64,000 bases of DNA from assembly GCA_036924085.1 (NCBI GenBank), contig JAVGWX010000019.1:5845641-5909640 (forward strand). Direction: 5' to 3'. The notes beneath the pieces are model-generated. The model did no database searches. It saw only the letters and a program-made list of their open reading frames with translations, and had not been told where the DNA came from. The translations under genes and the position numbers were made by a program. Positions 1 through 11,375 of this stretch are shown here, piece by piece. Positions within the stretch are counted from its first letter, which is position 1, and each line of letters starts with the position of its first letter. The DNA is from Ariolimax columbianus (taxonomy: Eukaryota; Mollusca; Gastropoda; Stylommatophora; Arionidae).

Positions 1-360
1 CAACTGTGTCTTAACTTCATTAAATCAAAGGGGATGAAGTAAATACTCATCATCTGATCACTGTAGGTATGATTCATATTAGTGAGCATGACAATTAAAA
101 TGTGTAGAATTCAAATACAAATGTGAATTATACAATTAATACGATTAACAGAAAAGCTTCAAAATATGTTACAGTATGTTCACAAATATATTTTAAATTG
201 TAGTTTTTCAATATTAGTTTTGTACTTTGAAAATTATTAAACATTTTGTACTTTAAAGTCATTGAAACCAAATTATTCTTGCTGTTCAATTTAACTCATA
301 CCCATCGTATTAGTTAGTAGCAATAATTGGGAGGATTTTGTTATTAGGGCAAAGTATGAA
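1..360. repeat. Duplicated intron segment, direct copy of 21370-21780
   Basis: This AT-rich stretch aligns collinearly with 21370-21780. Shared landmarks include aactgtgt near the start, a tgatcac...tag stretch, an acagaa..aacttcaaaatatgttacat-like run, aaccaaattatt followed by tgctg, and a final gcaaagta. In the second copy this sequence lies about 0.8-1.2 kb downstream of the Ig-like exon 20265-20564. The match suggests that another exon copy existed about 1 kb to the left of the window start. Homology is seen by eye; the extent and identity need an alignment. Confidence 0.6.
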
Positions 361-374
361 AAATTGTGTTTATA

Positions 375-705
375 GAAGTGCATTAAGTGAGACACATATT
401 CGGCTTTGATGAGCTATTATCTTCTTCGAACAGTTGTTCATTTTTTTAAAAAAATAAGCCAGACATAAACGAATCATCACTAGAGCCATCACATCCACGC
501 CCACTGATGCACTAGAAATAATCACAGACCTCCAGTCAATGGATGAAAGACAGGATATTAAACTAATGCAGCAGGTAGAGACATTCACGAGTTTCCCAAG
601 CCACCCAATGCACCAATGAATGACCAGGAAAAAGGAGATATAAGAGAAGCAACGTTGCATCAAACTCCAATGTAATTGATACTCAAAATCCCAGTTCTGC
701 AACAA
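375..705 (+). mobile_element. Old I-group LINE fragment (linker between RT and RNase H)
   Basis: The + strand reads EIITDLQSMDERQDIK and then SHPMHQ, which parallels ELERITKLQSMTDRRDCR and DHPMHKRL in the better copy at 7900-8030. Stops and frame shifts are frequent, so this is a dead fragment and the most diverged I-group copy in the window. It covers only the region between the reverse transcriptase thumb and RNase H. Confidence 0.5.
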
Positions 706-839
706 ACAAAACCAAGTCTTAATCAGTCAAAACTCGCAGAGCTAATAGACACAATAAAATGTATATTTATTTGTAAAATAGTTTTGCCTGAATGAAATAT
801 AAATATTATTATTACACTATAATACAATACAAAATCCTC

Positions 840-1640
840 GATTGTTTCACTCCGACAGGTGTGTCGTATGCGAGGTAGTCAACAACGTCATGTACAGACC
901 GACATTTCGCCGTGTTGTGGCATTTCAGACCTAGGTTCCTCAACATATCATCTTACCATCGTATGGACGGGCGGTCGCGTGGTCGTGTACACTCATATGA
1001 CCACCAAAACGTCGTTCTGAGTGTCCATCCGTCATCTGGCATGAGCGCCACGTGACCAGCCCAGTGGTAATTATGAGACAACGCAGGTTCCACGACATCT
1101 CAAATAAGAGTGCGTTCTCTGGTTTCAGGATTGGAGATTAGATCTCAGACCGAGATCCCGAGAACGCCTCTTTCCATCGCTCGCTGGGTATGCTTAGTTT
1201 CTCTGCATCCGGGTGTCGCAGATTCCACATTCTACATTCGTAGATCATGGCCGTTATTTCAGCAGAGTTGAAAAGATGACCCCTTTTCATGGTGTCTTTC
1301 AGACGCAGGCGTATAGTCTTTATGGCATTGAAGTCAGACTAGGCTGGAGCTCTGCGTCTAGAACTTTCCCGGTCTAGGGTGTGGGTGGCATTTATTTCCT
1401 GTCCCAAATATATGTAAGCGCTCATTTTCCAGCTTGATCTCGTATTTGTGGCAACATTGCCTTTCGTTTTGTTCATCGGACTCCAGACACTTCAACCGAT
1501 TTTATCCAGTTCGTTTAGAGAGAGTTGGACCTCATAGATCGTTTGGCTGATGGGCACACTGTCGTCCGCAAATCGAAGGTTGGTGAGCCTTTCTCCCTTT
1601 GTATAAATGTTCTCTTCCTGTCGCACAAATATTGCTAGAT
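840..1640 (-). mobile_element. RTE-type LINE relic (RT thumb to C-terminus)
   Basis: Read on the - strand, the segment gives RLTNLRFADDSVPISQ (RT motif C, FADD retained), then SAYIYLGQEINATHTL, RRRAPA and AIKTIRLRLKDT, and then a region close to the usual RTE tail with WRSCQMTDGHSERR. The order FADD, YLGQEIN, HLFNS, W-rich tail is characteristic of RTE endonuclease-reverse transcriptases. Several stops and frame shifts break it. The endonuclease and the first half of RT are missing, as expected for 5' truncation. Confidence 0.7.
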
Positions 1641-1669
1641 ACTATTGTTAGAGAATGTGTTAGGGTTAC

Positions 1670-2004
1670 AATGGTAGTGTATACACCTGTCCGGTAAATG
1701 TTGAAACAAATATTATAAAAAAATTAACTTAGGGAAAAAAAACTGGGGCACAACATGTTAACTTTGAATTGGCTATATCTTAACGTGAATTAAAATGGAA
1801 ATCCACTAGTTACAATAGGAAGGTAACCTTTGCCTGGAGCAATATAAAATGTAAACCATTATTCAACTAGTATAAATGTGTATACCAGTCCATAAACAAA
1901 AGTAGTGTGAATACATTAATATCAGGATGAAGATGATAACAACCATCATTTATGGATATCGAATGTTCCTTGATAAAGTAAATAGTTTAAAAAACATGCA
2001 ATCC
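1670..2004 (-). repeat. Inverted copy of the intron downstream of the Ig-like exon
   Basis: The reverse complement of about 1690-1850 aligns with + strand 20870-21020. Shared words include cattgtaactagtg, ttttaattcacg, aagatat and agttaa.at.ttgtg. Together with the pseudo-exon at 2693-2981 it forms one inverted duplicate, now split by the Jockey fragment 2005-2585. Confidence 0.6.
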
Positions 2005-2585
2005 CGTGTAACATAAACATGTATGATCGCTTGCAGCGGTATGAGCATAAATGAGGCGGGTCAGGTAGTATCAGGGTGCCTAGAACCCACACCCATTTAT
2101 ATACTATATCATATAATTGGCATATCACCTCCGGAGATCCGCAGAAGCGTCACAGCAGAAATCGAACCAGGAAAACAGGATCACGACACAAGGCACCCGA
2201 TGTTTGGACATCATGTACAAAACACAATACTGAAATCCACACATATATTTCTAAAAACAACAAACCCCATACGTAAATGGAACTTCGGGAGGAACCAGCT
2301 TCTGGATATCATCTTCCATACAAAACACGGAAGTCGCAGAACAGACTTCCAACTGGTGAATCACGGTGCAAGAGGAATATGAAGCAATGGCGATATATAG
2401 ATGATGACACATGTGATTGCGGCCCAATACAGGACCCAGGCCACGTAATGACCTGCTCGAGCCTCCAGGAAAATGTAATAAGTGCGATATACTGAAAGTA
2501 AATGACAAGGCAGTCCGTGTCGCAGAATACTGGAAGCAAAATATATGACGTGGTGCTTGGAAACGAAAAGAAAGAAAGAATCGAT
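2005..2585 (+). mobile_element. Jockey-type LINE 3' end
   Basis: The + strand reads VVSGCLEPTPIYILYHIIGI, then RHPMFGHHVQ, then CDCGPIQDPGHVMTCSSLQ and NDKAVRVAEYWKQNI. This is the C-terminal zinc-knuckle region and tail of a Jockey-like ORF2. The first part matches the end of the copy at 47581-47735. At least one frame shift separates the two halves. It sits inside the inverted duplicate of the Ig-like exon and is therefore younger than that duplication. Confidence 0.7.
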
Positions 2586-2692
2586 TGTACAGCAGATTTT
2601 CATCAGATTATTCACCTCATTACTGCAATAGTTACCTTCATTTTCAGCTCTAAATTACACCTGGAATACACGGTAGCAAACTACATTACATG

Positions 2693-2981
2693 CTGCAATG
2701 ATACCGGGTTTACGTATAATGTAGTCATTCACAGACCAGACTGAATACGATTTCGTCCTATGCACTATACCATTGTAAATCTTACACAAATGTAACACGT
2801 GATGTCTGAGCAACAAGTATTCTAGCTCTGGCAATTCTGGGATAGCAAGGAAAGGGTGAGTTATTGCATAAAAACTTTATGTCACTATTTGCTACTAAAC
2901 CGCTACTGCTGTCACAAAAGCCGTTATCCTCCACAGCTGGGTTAGTATTGATTGTTAGCACCAAAGTTGCAGCAATTCCAT
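2693..2981 (-). pseudogene. Decayed inverted copy of the Ig-like exon
   Basis: On the - strand this segment is homologous to the + exon at 20265-20564. Both have the order AVE.NG.C, LCNN or LCCS, PCYP, VAQ and VTF. The copy runs open for about 66 codons from an intact acceptor (tctctgatag, compare tctctgatcag in the parent), then hits TAA together with a short deletion that shifts frame; the rest is recognisable only as DNA. Length is 289 bp against 300. Upstream intron sequence (about 2982-3120) also matches the parent's intron, so this is a genomic duplicate and not a retrocopy. Of the eight parental cysteines, those in the first half are partly kept (FC, LC, PCYP), while the PCV cysteine has become SRV. 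No matching transmembrane exon is seen on this strand. Confidence 0.75.
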
Positions 2982-3120
2982 CTATCAGAGATATTTATAA
3001 GAATTATTTTTGTCACATGCTCAGCCTTTTTCATTATCAAAAAAGAGGATTTAAAATAGTTAACAAATATTGTTACTGCATACGTACAAGATCAGAAATA
3101 TGACTTCATTGTAACTAATT
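2982..3120 (-). repeat. Inverted copy of the intron upstream of the Ig-like exon
   Basis: The reverse complement aligns with + strand 20160-20264. Shared words include tatgcagta (tatgtagcagta), tttgttaa, atcctc, tgataat and atatctctgat. It carries the duplicate past the exon border. The homology stops near an RTE relic at about 3120. Confidence 0.6.
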
Positions 3121-3960
3121 GGATCTTCTTTCATACGAGTATGCCATCTTGATCTTGAACATGATTACCCGTTCCACAGAGTAACTGCCGATCTCAACTT
3201 TGTCTCCAGCGAACCCTGTTCTGGGTCACGGAAGTCCAGTGTGTGGTAAGTGCTCCTCTAGAGGAATCTCGGATGTTGCAGATTACAACAAAGGAGTTTG
3301 ACCAACGCATCGGGGACCTCCACTGTTGTGTTTTCTTACCTTGGGGGTACCATACTGCTGTCACTGGGATATTTCGACCATTGTTTCGTCAGACCATGTG
3401 ACCTGCCCATCTGCGTTTTGCCTTGTCTGCATGGATTACCGCATCCTTCACCAGTGACAATCGTCTTATGTCAAATTGTGGAGACCTTTGCATGCGTTGG
3501 TTCCGGACAGTGATTCCGACCCAGCGTCTCTAGATGGGGACCTAGTTCACTCTCAATTTTCCCTCTAGTGATTTAATAGTGTCCACGTCTAGATACCGTA
3601 TCACATTGCATTGAATACCGTTGAATTGAAGAGATAGGCTCGCAGGTCTCGGTCATGGCATCCGTCCAGGACCGTGTTAATAGACGAGAAGGTTGCCCAA
3701 CTCACGCGACGACGTCATGTTAGTTCAGGTACCATGCTGTTCTCAGTATTGAGAAGACGTTCAAGATAAATGTACTCGTTGACATCCTCTATTCGTTCCT
3801 CGACAAGGAAAACTGAATCCACAGTGCCAAAGAGATTGCGCAACACGTTGGTCTTCGAGCTATTCATCTCCAGATCCGTTTCTTCGCCCGCTCCGGTGAA
3901 TAGCTGCATCTTTCGTTGTCTTCTGCTGCCGACTCTGTGATGAGCACTATGTCATTGGAC
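3121..3960 (-). mobile_element. RTE-type LINE relic
   Basis: The - strand reads EMNSSKTNVLRNLFG, then SVFLVEERIEDVNEYIYLE and ENSMVPELT (3715-3909), then weaker similarity to the RTE tail with QWSKYP and GKTQMGR. SSKTNVL and YIYL followed by MVPELT are standard landmarks downstream of the RT catalytic motif in RTE elements. Many stops are present. Confidence 0.6.
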
Positions 3961-4157
3961 TATGTTGTTCGCTTTAAGATGCAACAAAAATAATTTTCTG
4001 CAACCAGTAGTATTGACACAAATATCATGTATTTTCTCTAAGTTATAAATGTTTTTGGACTATATATGAAGTCATACTAGCTGAATTTACAGTAACATTT
4101 GTTTTTTTTAAACATATTTTTAAAGTAAAGGCTGACAATCAGAAATTACATCAAACA
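3961..4157. other. No feature seen
   Basis: AT-rich sequence with no convincing coding or repeat signal. It may be a remnant of the intron duplicated in the inverted copy. Confidence 0.3.
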
Positions 4158-4275
4158 GCTTTTTGTTGCGTTCGCCTTATTTCTCTAATTCTCAAAGCGG
4201 TGTGCGTTTCATTGGGGTTTTATTAGTGTGCGCTTGTAAACCCAATATATCCGACTACAGTATGAATTTTATTTC
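4158..4275 (-). mobile_element. 5'-truncated SINE copy (3' half)
   Basis: The sequence matches the 3' half of the SINE at 23882-24137. Shared words are gcgttc(g/a)ccttatttctct, gtgtgcgtt and the stretch ending atccgact.cag. The tRNA-like head is absent. Orientation is - by comparison with the intact copy. Confidence 0.6.
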
Positions 4276-5944
4276 TAAAAATAGACACATGTTGGCTTAA
4301 ATGCCAATGAATCTTGTACATTGTGGGCTGAGCACGGTCCAGAACATGAGAGGATGGAGCAGAAGTGTGAACAGCCAGGGAGTGACAGGAACCATCAACA
4401 CTCTTCGCATTTCTTGATAGACACTGAGCGCGATCTCCAGAATGCAATAAAGTTCATTCTTAGAAAGGAGAACTTAAAGAATAATATAATATGAGACAAA
4501 TTACTCGTTGCTGGTGAAGCGGAACCACATCTGGAAGAATTCAGTTTAAAAGTAGATAAGACTATCGATGTGTATACATATATTAACTTTAGAAATAGCA
4601 AATTACCTCACATGAGACGAACAATACATCCAAATGAGATTGAGATGAGAGATGAGGAACACTGATCAGACAAAGTTATTGCAAAGAATCGAGAGATGAC
4701 ATCATTCATCTTCAGTTTAAACTAGACTTCCTTAAGTTAGCTCTTTCTTGTTACATGTAGAGACTGTATTCTTGTAGAAACAAAAACATGTTTACATTGA
4801 AGCTTTGGCCATTTCTATTATTTATGTCACTTTGTCCAACCAATCACTTTAGTTTATCAATGCGCTTTTATATCACAGTATGTTGGTCTTATGTGTTGTT
4901 TAATTCAATGCCCCAAACATGAATGCTATATTATTATATAATAAGTCCTCACTTGTTACCGTTGGCTATCACTCAAATATCCATTCTCAAGTATCCTCTC
5001 ACCCCAATGTCATATATTGTTTCTCTTGGCTTAAATCTTCTTGGATCCCCAAAGAGCTGGTCAAAATTGTACTCTAAACGGCTACACTAAAATGACACTT
5101 AAAAGATAGTGGACTTTTTGGCCATCATCCACACAAATTCAGATCAATCACATCTCTACCATTCACTGCCAAGATGTTATCATCAAACCTCCCACTACTA
5201 GTGGCACGTTATTTTTTTGTTGAGCTATGACATGTACACATATATATCATTTTATTTGTTTAGTGAATGGCCATGGTTAACTTCCATACGACAAGACCAA
5301 TTCTACAAAAACACTTAACATCCGCACAATTATATCGATCTAGATTTGATGTAAGGAAAGTCCATCATTAAGTAGAAAGCTTTTTTTTGTATGGCTTGTT
5401 GTATAATTTATTTCAGAGCTATATTTCTGTCCTGATATTATTTTAGTTTTTAGATACATGGTTCTCAAATGGTGTGACTACATTGTCCACCTGCTATTAT
5501 TTGAATGTCTAGGCAAGTGTTTTTCAACGCTTTTTGATTCATCTTCCATGGATCTAAATAAGTTTTTCTCAACTGGTGTTGGAGCATTTCACATCTGATT
5601 TCTTTCGAATGCCTATATACATTTGTATCAACCGGAGTGTTACTGAAACATAGATTTGTGTAAATGATCACTAAAAACTGAGCAAAATATTGTGAATGAA
5701 TAAATTGTGTGTACTAACAAAAAATCTAAATAGCCCTTACTTTTGACACACTGAGCATCCCTGTCTGTAAAGGAACAATTGTCGGCAATGCCTTATATTC
5801 AAATTGCTTTGTTCTGTACTTTCAGTAGCTTTACTAGTCAACATTGCACAAACATATTTGTATTTTATACATTGGGCATAATCAACAAGTATCCAGATCA
5901 ATATTATAATTCCAGAATATAATTCTACAATCTGGTTGTGGAAG
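4276..5944. other. AT-rich stretch, no feature seen
   Basis: About 1.7 kb without a reading frame that resembles a known protein. The longer frames here are low in complexity or antisense. No splice-bordered exon similar to the three + strand exons was seen. Confidence 0.3.
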
Positions 5945-6629
5945 TCTTGCACCTTCTTATGCCAGTCTGTCTGCTTCCTCGTTGCTTTGGATGTTACAGT
6001 GGGATGGAACCCATTGTACCACTACTATTGTTGGTGCAGACTGCCGGCATAGTTGACAGAGTACTGCTCTTAAATCATTAAGTTCAATATTTTTCTGGCT
6101 TTTTAGTGCTGTGACTACGGCCAGGGCATCTGTAAATATGACTATATGGCTTTCATGTTATTTGCCTGTCAGCCCTGCTTCTACTGCAGCCGTCAGTGCC
6201 TCTGCCTCGCTCTGAAATTGCTTCAGTATTTTCCAGTTGCCACTGACAGTGTTATTTGTCTACCATTTGGTTGGCTCAGGAATACCCCTGCCCCTCCGTT
6301 CTGTGTTGTGTTTGTTACATAACTGTCGGTATATGTATGGGTCCAGTCCATGATTCGGTAGTTTTTCGTTATGTGCTTCAGTATTATGTCTCTTCTTTAT
6401 TTTTCAGTCTGAATGTTCTTGTTTCCAATACCTGGTATATTTTCTACCACCTAAGGAATTATATGCTGCTTCAAGGTATGTTTGCGTACAGTAGAGATGG
6501 GCTTTGGTGTTGTTAATGTGTTCATAGGGTCTTCGCTCATCTTTACTTTGGCTATTTCTGCAAAGTTTCTCCGCTTTAGTTTCCCATTTCCAAATCTATT
6601 TAGTCTCTGATGCATTGGATGATCTGTCA
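5945..6629 (-). mobile_element. I-group LINE, 3' part of a split copy
   Basis: The - strand encodes the RNase H region and the preceding linker: HPMHQRLNRFGNGKLKRRNF, then EDPMNTLTTPKPISTVRKHT. The segment stops at the word DHPMHQ, exactly where the second - strand piece (9116-11375) begins. The two pieces are one element split by the + strand insertion 6630-9115. The C-terminal CCHC region is missing at the 5945 end. Stops are present. Confidence 0.75.
6617..6629. repeat. Target site duplication, left copy
   Basis: ggatgatctgtca here matches ggattgtctgtca at 9116-9128 with 2 mismatches in 13. In the uninterrupted relative at about 54310-54340 the same region is continuous, so the intervening 6630-9115 is inserted. 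Confidence 0.65.
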
Positions 6630-9115
6630 AAGAAGGTAACAAACCATGGAAGCTAGTCAGAGCCATGTATGACGAAACTGCATCAAACAAGCACATTACC
6701 ATCAAGCAGGGCGAAAACTTGCTCACTGGAAAAAAAGCCACAAACGCCTTTGTTGAACACTATGCCAGAGCAAACCACATTCATGTCTCCGCAGATCGGC
6801 ATACATACATTAGTGAAGAGCAAATGGGGCACGAAAACATCAATATGGCACCAGAAGAGCATATAATGGCAACATTAACAATGAACGAAATGGAACAGGA
6901 CATGAGCACATTAAAGAAAAGGAAATCTCCCGGAAAAGACGGGATGAAAAACGAAATGCTGATGGGGCTGGACCAAACAGCAAAGAGGAAACTGCTATCA
7001 GTCCTCAACCAAAGCTGGAAAAGGGGTATTGTATTCCACAGCAAGCAGGTTTTAGACAGCACAGATCCACGGATAATCAGGTCATCCTCATAGCCCAGGA
7101 AATAGAAGATGCCTACTCGGAACAGAAACACACATTAGCGGTTTGGGTGGACCTGGAAAAGGCATTTGACAAAGTCTGGAAAGAGGGACTTAGTCAAGCT
7201 AAGAAGAAGTGATGTTTGTGGGAAAATGTACAAGTGGATCAACCACTACCTCAAAAACAGAACGGCCAGTCCAAGTACAAGGGCAGATAAACAAAAAGGT
7301 GACACTTGAGCAGGGAGTACCCAAAGGGGGAGTACTGTCACCCACACTCTTCCTGATGTATTTAAATGACTTTACAGAAAATATACAAAGAAGAGTCAAT
7401 AGCTCAATGATTGCAGACGATCTGGCTATGTGGACCTCTGAAAAGAATCTCACTATAGCAAGAAATCGGATGCAGCAGGCCCTAACATCGCTGGAAGAGT
7501 GGGCGAACTCATGCTGGTCAAAATAAACGAGAAAAAAACGGCATATACAATATTATCGCTATCAATCAAACCCCAAAACACCAAATTAAGTCTAAACGGC
7601 AAATACCTGCAGCCAAACGACAACCTGGGAGTCACATTTGATCAGCGCCTGACATGGAAAAGTCAGATCGAGAGAAACCGAATGAGAGCAGGAGAAGGAA
7701 TGGCAATCATGAGGAAACTTGCTGGCACAAGCTGGGGAGCAGACGAAAGAATACTAAAGAAACAGTAAACTGGAATAGTGAGATCAGTTCTCGAGTATGA
7801 CATTGGGGGCATGGGCAACAGCAGCAAAGGCGAACTTCGATAAAAATTGCAAACTCCAAAACCAAGCCATGAGAGTTATAACAGGAGGCATGACGTCAAC
7901 GCCAATTGCAGAACTTGAAAGGATTACAAAACTGCAATCCATGACCGACAGAAGAGACTGCAGAGCCCAGATGCAAGCTGAGAAACTCAGAAGACTGACT
8001 GACCATCCAATGCACAAGAGACTAAACAATTTCGGAAATGGTAAGCTAAAGAGGAGAAACTTTGCAGAAATAGCCAAAGCTAAGATGCACGAAGACCCAA
8101 TGAACGCACTACCAACACCAAAGCCCATCCCTACTGTACGAAAACCTACCTGAAGGCAGCAAATATTTCCAAACGTGGTTGAAAATATACCAGGTATTGG
8201 AAACAAAAACTGCCAGTCTGAAAATAAAAAGAAAATATACTACCCTGAGTTACATAACGGAAAACTACCCAAGCATGGACTGGACCCATGCATACACCGA
8301 CGGTTCCGTAACAAATACATCACGGAACGGTGGGGCAGGAGCATTTCTGAACCTTCCAAATGGCAGAAAAATAACACTGTAATTCGCTACTGGACAACAC
8401 ACAAGCAATTTCAGAGCGGAGGCAGAGGCACTGAGGGCGGCAGTGGAAGAAATGGTGACAGGTAAAAAGAATGAAAGCCACATAGTCCTGCTTACAGTTA
8501 ATCTGGCCGTAGTCACAGCGCTAAAAAGCCAGACAAATACTGAACTTAATGATCTAAGAGCAGTACTCTGTCAACTATGCCAGCAGTCCGCACCAAAAAG
8601 AGTAGTGGAGCAGAAGGTTCCTTCTCACCGCAACAACAAAGGCAACGTGTGGGCAGACAGACTAGCAAAAGAAGGTGCAAAACTACCACAACCAGATACT
8701 AGTATCACATACGAAGAGTCAAAACGGCTTAATAGAGCTAGATTTATGACCAAATGGGAAACCGAACATACAGGCTACACCAAAAACGATGCCTATTACC
8801 AGTTAAACAGAAGAGAGCAGGTCGTGATCTTTAGACTTCGCACTGGTCACAATAGACTGAGGTACCAGCTATTCAACAAATTGAAGATAGGTGGCACCGA
8901 CGAATGCCCGTTTTGTACCGGGAAAATGACCGCTGAGCATTTGCTGCAAAACTGCCCGACATACGAGGATCAGAGAGAGCAGATGTGGCCATCACCAGTG
9001 GCAACACTAGACAAGCTCTATGGCAGTGTCGACAGCCTCAGGATGACCGTTGCCTTTTTCGAAAAAAATAATAGTTACTGTCTGACTGCGTACGATGAAG
9101 AAAAAAAAAGAAGAA
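6630..9115 (+). mobile_element. I-group LINE with RNase H, 5'-truncated, inserted in a relative
   Basis: Non-LTR retrotransposon ORF2, read in pieces. The order is an RT finger region (KKRKSPGKDGMKNEMLMGL, 6915-6970), motif A VWVDLEKAFDKVW (about 7141), GVPKGGVLSPTLFLMYLND, an ADDLAMWTSEKN catalytic motif (first D at about 7418), the thumb with MAIMRKLAGTSWGAD, RNase H with YTDGS (about 8298), AEAEAL and ADRLAKEG, then a CCHC knuckle CPFCTGKMTAEHLLQNC (about 8905-8955). The final intact frame is 8443-9228. It ends in an A/G-rich tail (gaag and a run of a, 9100-9115). The endonuclease is missing. Frame shifts (about 7080, 7200, 7500, 8150, 8380) make it inactive. It lies inside a - strand relative and is flanked by a 13-bp imperfect duplication. 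Confidence 0.8.
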
Positions 9116-11375
9116 GGATTGTCTGTCAGTCTTCTGAGTTTCTCTGCTTGCTGCTGGGCTCTGCAGTCTCTTCTGTCGGTCATGGATTGCAGATTTGTCA
9201 TCTTTTTAAGTTCTACAATTGGCGTTGACGTCATGCCTCCTGTTATAACTCTCATGCTTGGTTTTGAAGTTTGCTAATTTTATCAAAGTTCGCCTTTGCT
9301 GCTGCTGTCCATGCCGCAATGCCATACTCGAGAACTGGTCTCAATCTTCAAGTGTACAGTTTCTTTCGTATACTTTCGTCTGATCCCTAGCTTGTGCCAG
9401 CAAGTTTCCTCATGATTGCCATTCTTTGTCTGGCTCTCATTCGATTTCTCTCAATTTGACTTTTTCCATGTTATGCGCCGATCAAATGTGACTCCCAGAT
9501 AGTTTGCGTTGACGTTTGGCATCATATATTTGACGTTAAAATTTATTTTGGTGTTCTGGGTTTTGTTTGAAAGTGAGAATATCGTACATGTTGTTTTTTC
9601 CTCATTTATTTTGACCAGCCATGCATTTGCCCACTCCTCAAACGATGTTAGGGCCTGCTGCATCCGATTGCTTGCTATGGTGAGATTTTTTTTCTCAGAG
9701 GTCCACATGCCAAATCATCTGCAAACATGGAGCTGTGGAATCTTCTTGATAAATTCTTTGTGATGTTGTTTATATACACCAGGAAAAGTGTGAGTGACAG
9801 TATTCCGCCTTGGGGTACTCCCTGCTCAAGTGTAACCTTTTTTGCTCATCTGCCCTTGTACTTGAACTCTGGCTGTTCTGTTTTTGAGGTAGTGGCTGAT
9901 CCATATGTACTTTTCCCACAAACTACACTTCTTTGTAGCTTGACTTTAAGTCCCTTTCCATACCTTGTCAAAAGCCGTTTCTAAATCCACCCAAACCGAT
10001 ACTGTATGTTTTTTCTCCTGGTAATCATCCTATATTTCCTGGGCTAATAGAGTGATTTGGTCCTCAGTGGATCTGTGCTGCTTGATATTAAATTAGTTTT
10101 TGTTTTTCTTCCAGATGCCACATCAATCTGGTGTTTATCATACGCTCCATCAGTTTTCCTACACAGCTCAGTAGACTGATAGGCCTGTATCCATTTTGTA
10201 TCTGTTCTTTCTTTTCCTTTTTTTGGTACTGGTACAAGTTCATCGTTTTTCCATGCCTGCGGTACAATTCCCCTTTTCCAGCTTTAGTTCAGGACTGATA
10301 GTAACATCCTCTTTGCTGTTTGGCCCAACCCCATCAGCATGTCGTTTGTTACCCCATCTTTTCCGAGCGATTTCTTTTTCTTTAAAGTTCTCATGGCCTC
10401 TTCCATTTCATTCATTGTTAGTTTTGCCATCATGTGCTCCTCTGGTGTCATATTGATGTTGTCGTGGCTCTTTTGTTCTTCACTAATTTATGTGTGCCTG
10501 TCTGTAGGGACATCAATGTGGTTTGCTCTGGCATAATGTTCTATAAAGGCGTTTGCTGCTTTTTGTTTTTAGTAAGCATGTTTTCGCTTGCTTGATGGTA
10601 ATTTGTGTATTTGATATTGCTTCGTCATTCATGTCTCTGGCTAACTTCCCTAGTGTGTTCCCTTCTTTATCTAAATTGAGGCTTTCTGTTTTTTTTTTTT
10701 CCAGCTGTCTCTAGTTATTTGGTTTAGTGTTCTTTTGTATTTCACCGTGATAGCCTTGAGGGCGATTTTTGCCTCTATAGATTGTTCTCTCTCTTCCATG
10801 TTCCTAGCATTTGAGACTTCGTCTTCCGCCTTCTGCAATTTATCATTCCTTCTTCTTCATCTTTTTCTTCATCTTCATCGTACTCCGTTTACAGTGATAT
10901 ACGTTGCACTGTTTTATTTTGTTAAGCCTGTGGCTCAGTGCATCCGATTTCAACAGGCGTTTCTGTAGGGATGCCCTCCTTAGCCTTTGGCTGTCCCCAG
11001 CTTAACTGCAAGGCCTTCAGTTGATTCATCATTCCAATATGGCTTATAGCTTTTCCTTGCCCCTCTTGGGATCGTTTCGGTGGCTGCTTGCATTATTGAT
11101 TTGCTTAGGTTTTCCACCATAGGTTTCATATTGTTATTCCGAGTTGATGGTTTCACACAGCCCATCGGTCAGAATTGCAAATATGTCCCAGTCGGCTCGT
11201 TTATAGTTCCAACGGGGGAGCGGTTTTATTTCCTCTGGGCCTACTTCCATATCAATTTCTAGCCTAATTGGCCTGTGGCCGCTACCTGCCAATTGGTTGA
11301 GCAAATGGGGGTCTATTTTGTGGTGAAATCCACTGTGGAAAAGGCCAAGTCTGAAGTAGATGTGGTATGTCATGT
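9116..11375 (-). mobile_element. I-group LINE, 5' part of a split copy
   Basis: The - strand gives, from high to low coordinate, an endonuclease C-terminal part with LAGSGHRPIRLEIDMEVG and PRWNYKRADWD (11134-11373), a linker (10980-11165), the RT finger region (10340-10540, seen antisense), GVPQGG-like sequence near 9810, MWTSEKKNLTIASNRMQQAL (9640-9708), NANYLGVTFDRRITWK and VITGGMTSTPIVELKKMTN, ending at EKLRRLTDN (9130). The GHRP motif corresponds to the SDH motif of APE endonucleases, with D replaced. Many frame shifts. The rest of the element continues at 5945-6629. Confidence 0.75.
10855..10980 (-). mobile_element. SINE-like 3' fragment inside the I-group LINE
   Basis: The stretch tacgttgcactgttttattttg...cctgtggctcagtgcatccgatttca resembles the 3' body of the SINE at 23882-24137 (tgcgttgtactg...ttttattttgcgcctgtcggcccagtacatccgacttca). 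It interrupts the LINE between the endonuclease and RT linker segments. The tRNA head is not seen. Confidence 0.5.

Noticed and set aside
7784..8206. 140-residue - strand frame, apparently membrane-like
   Set aside because: Antisense of the I-group linker on the + strand; hydrophobicity is a by-product of codon complementarity.
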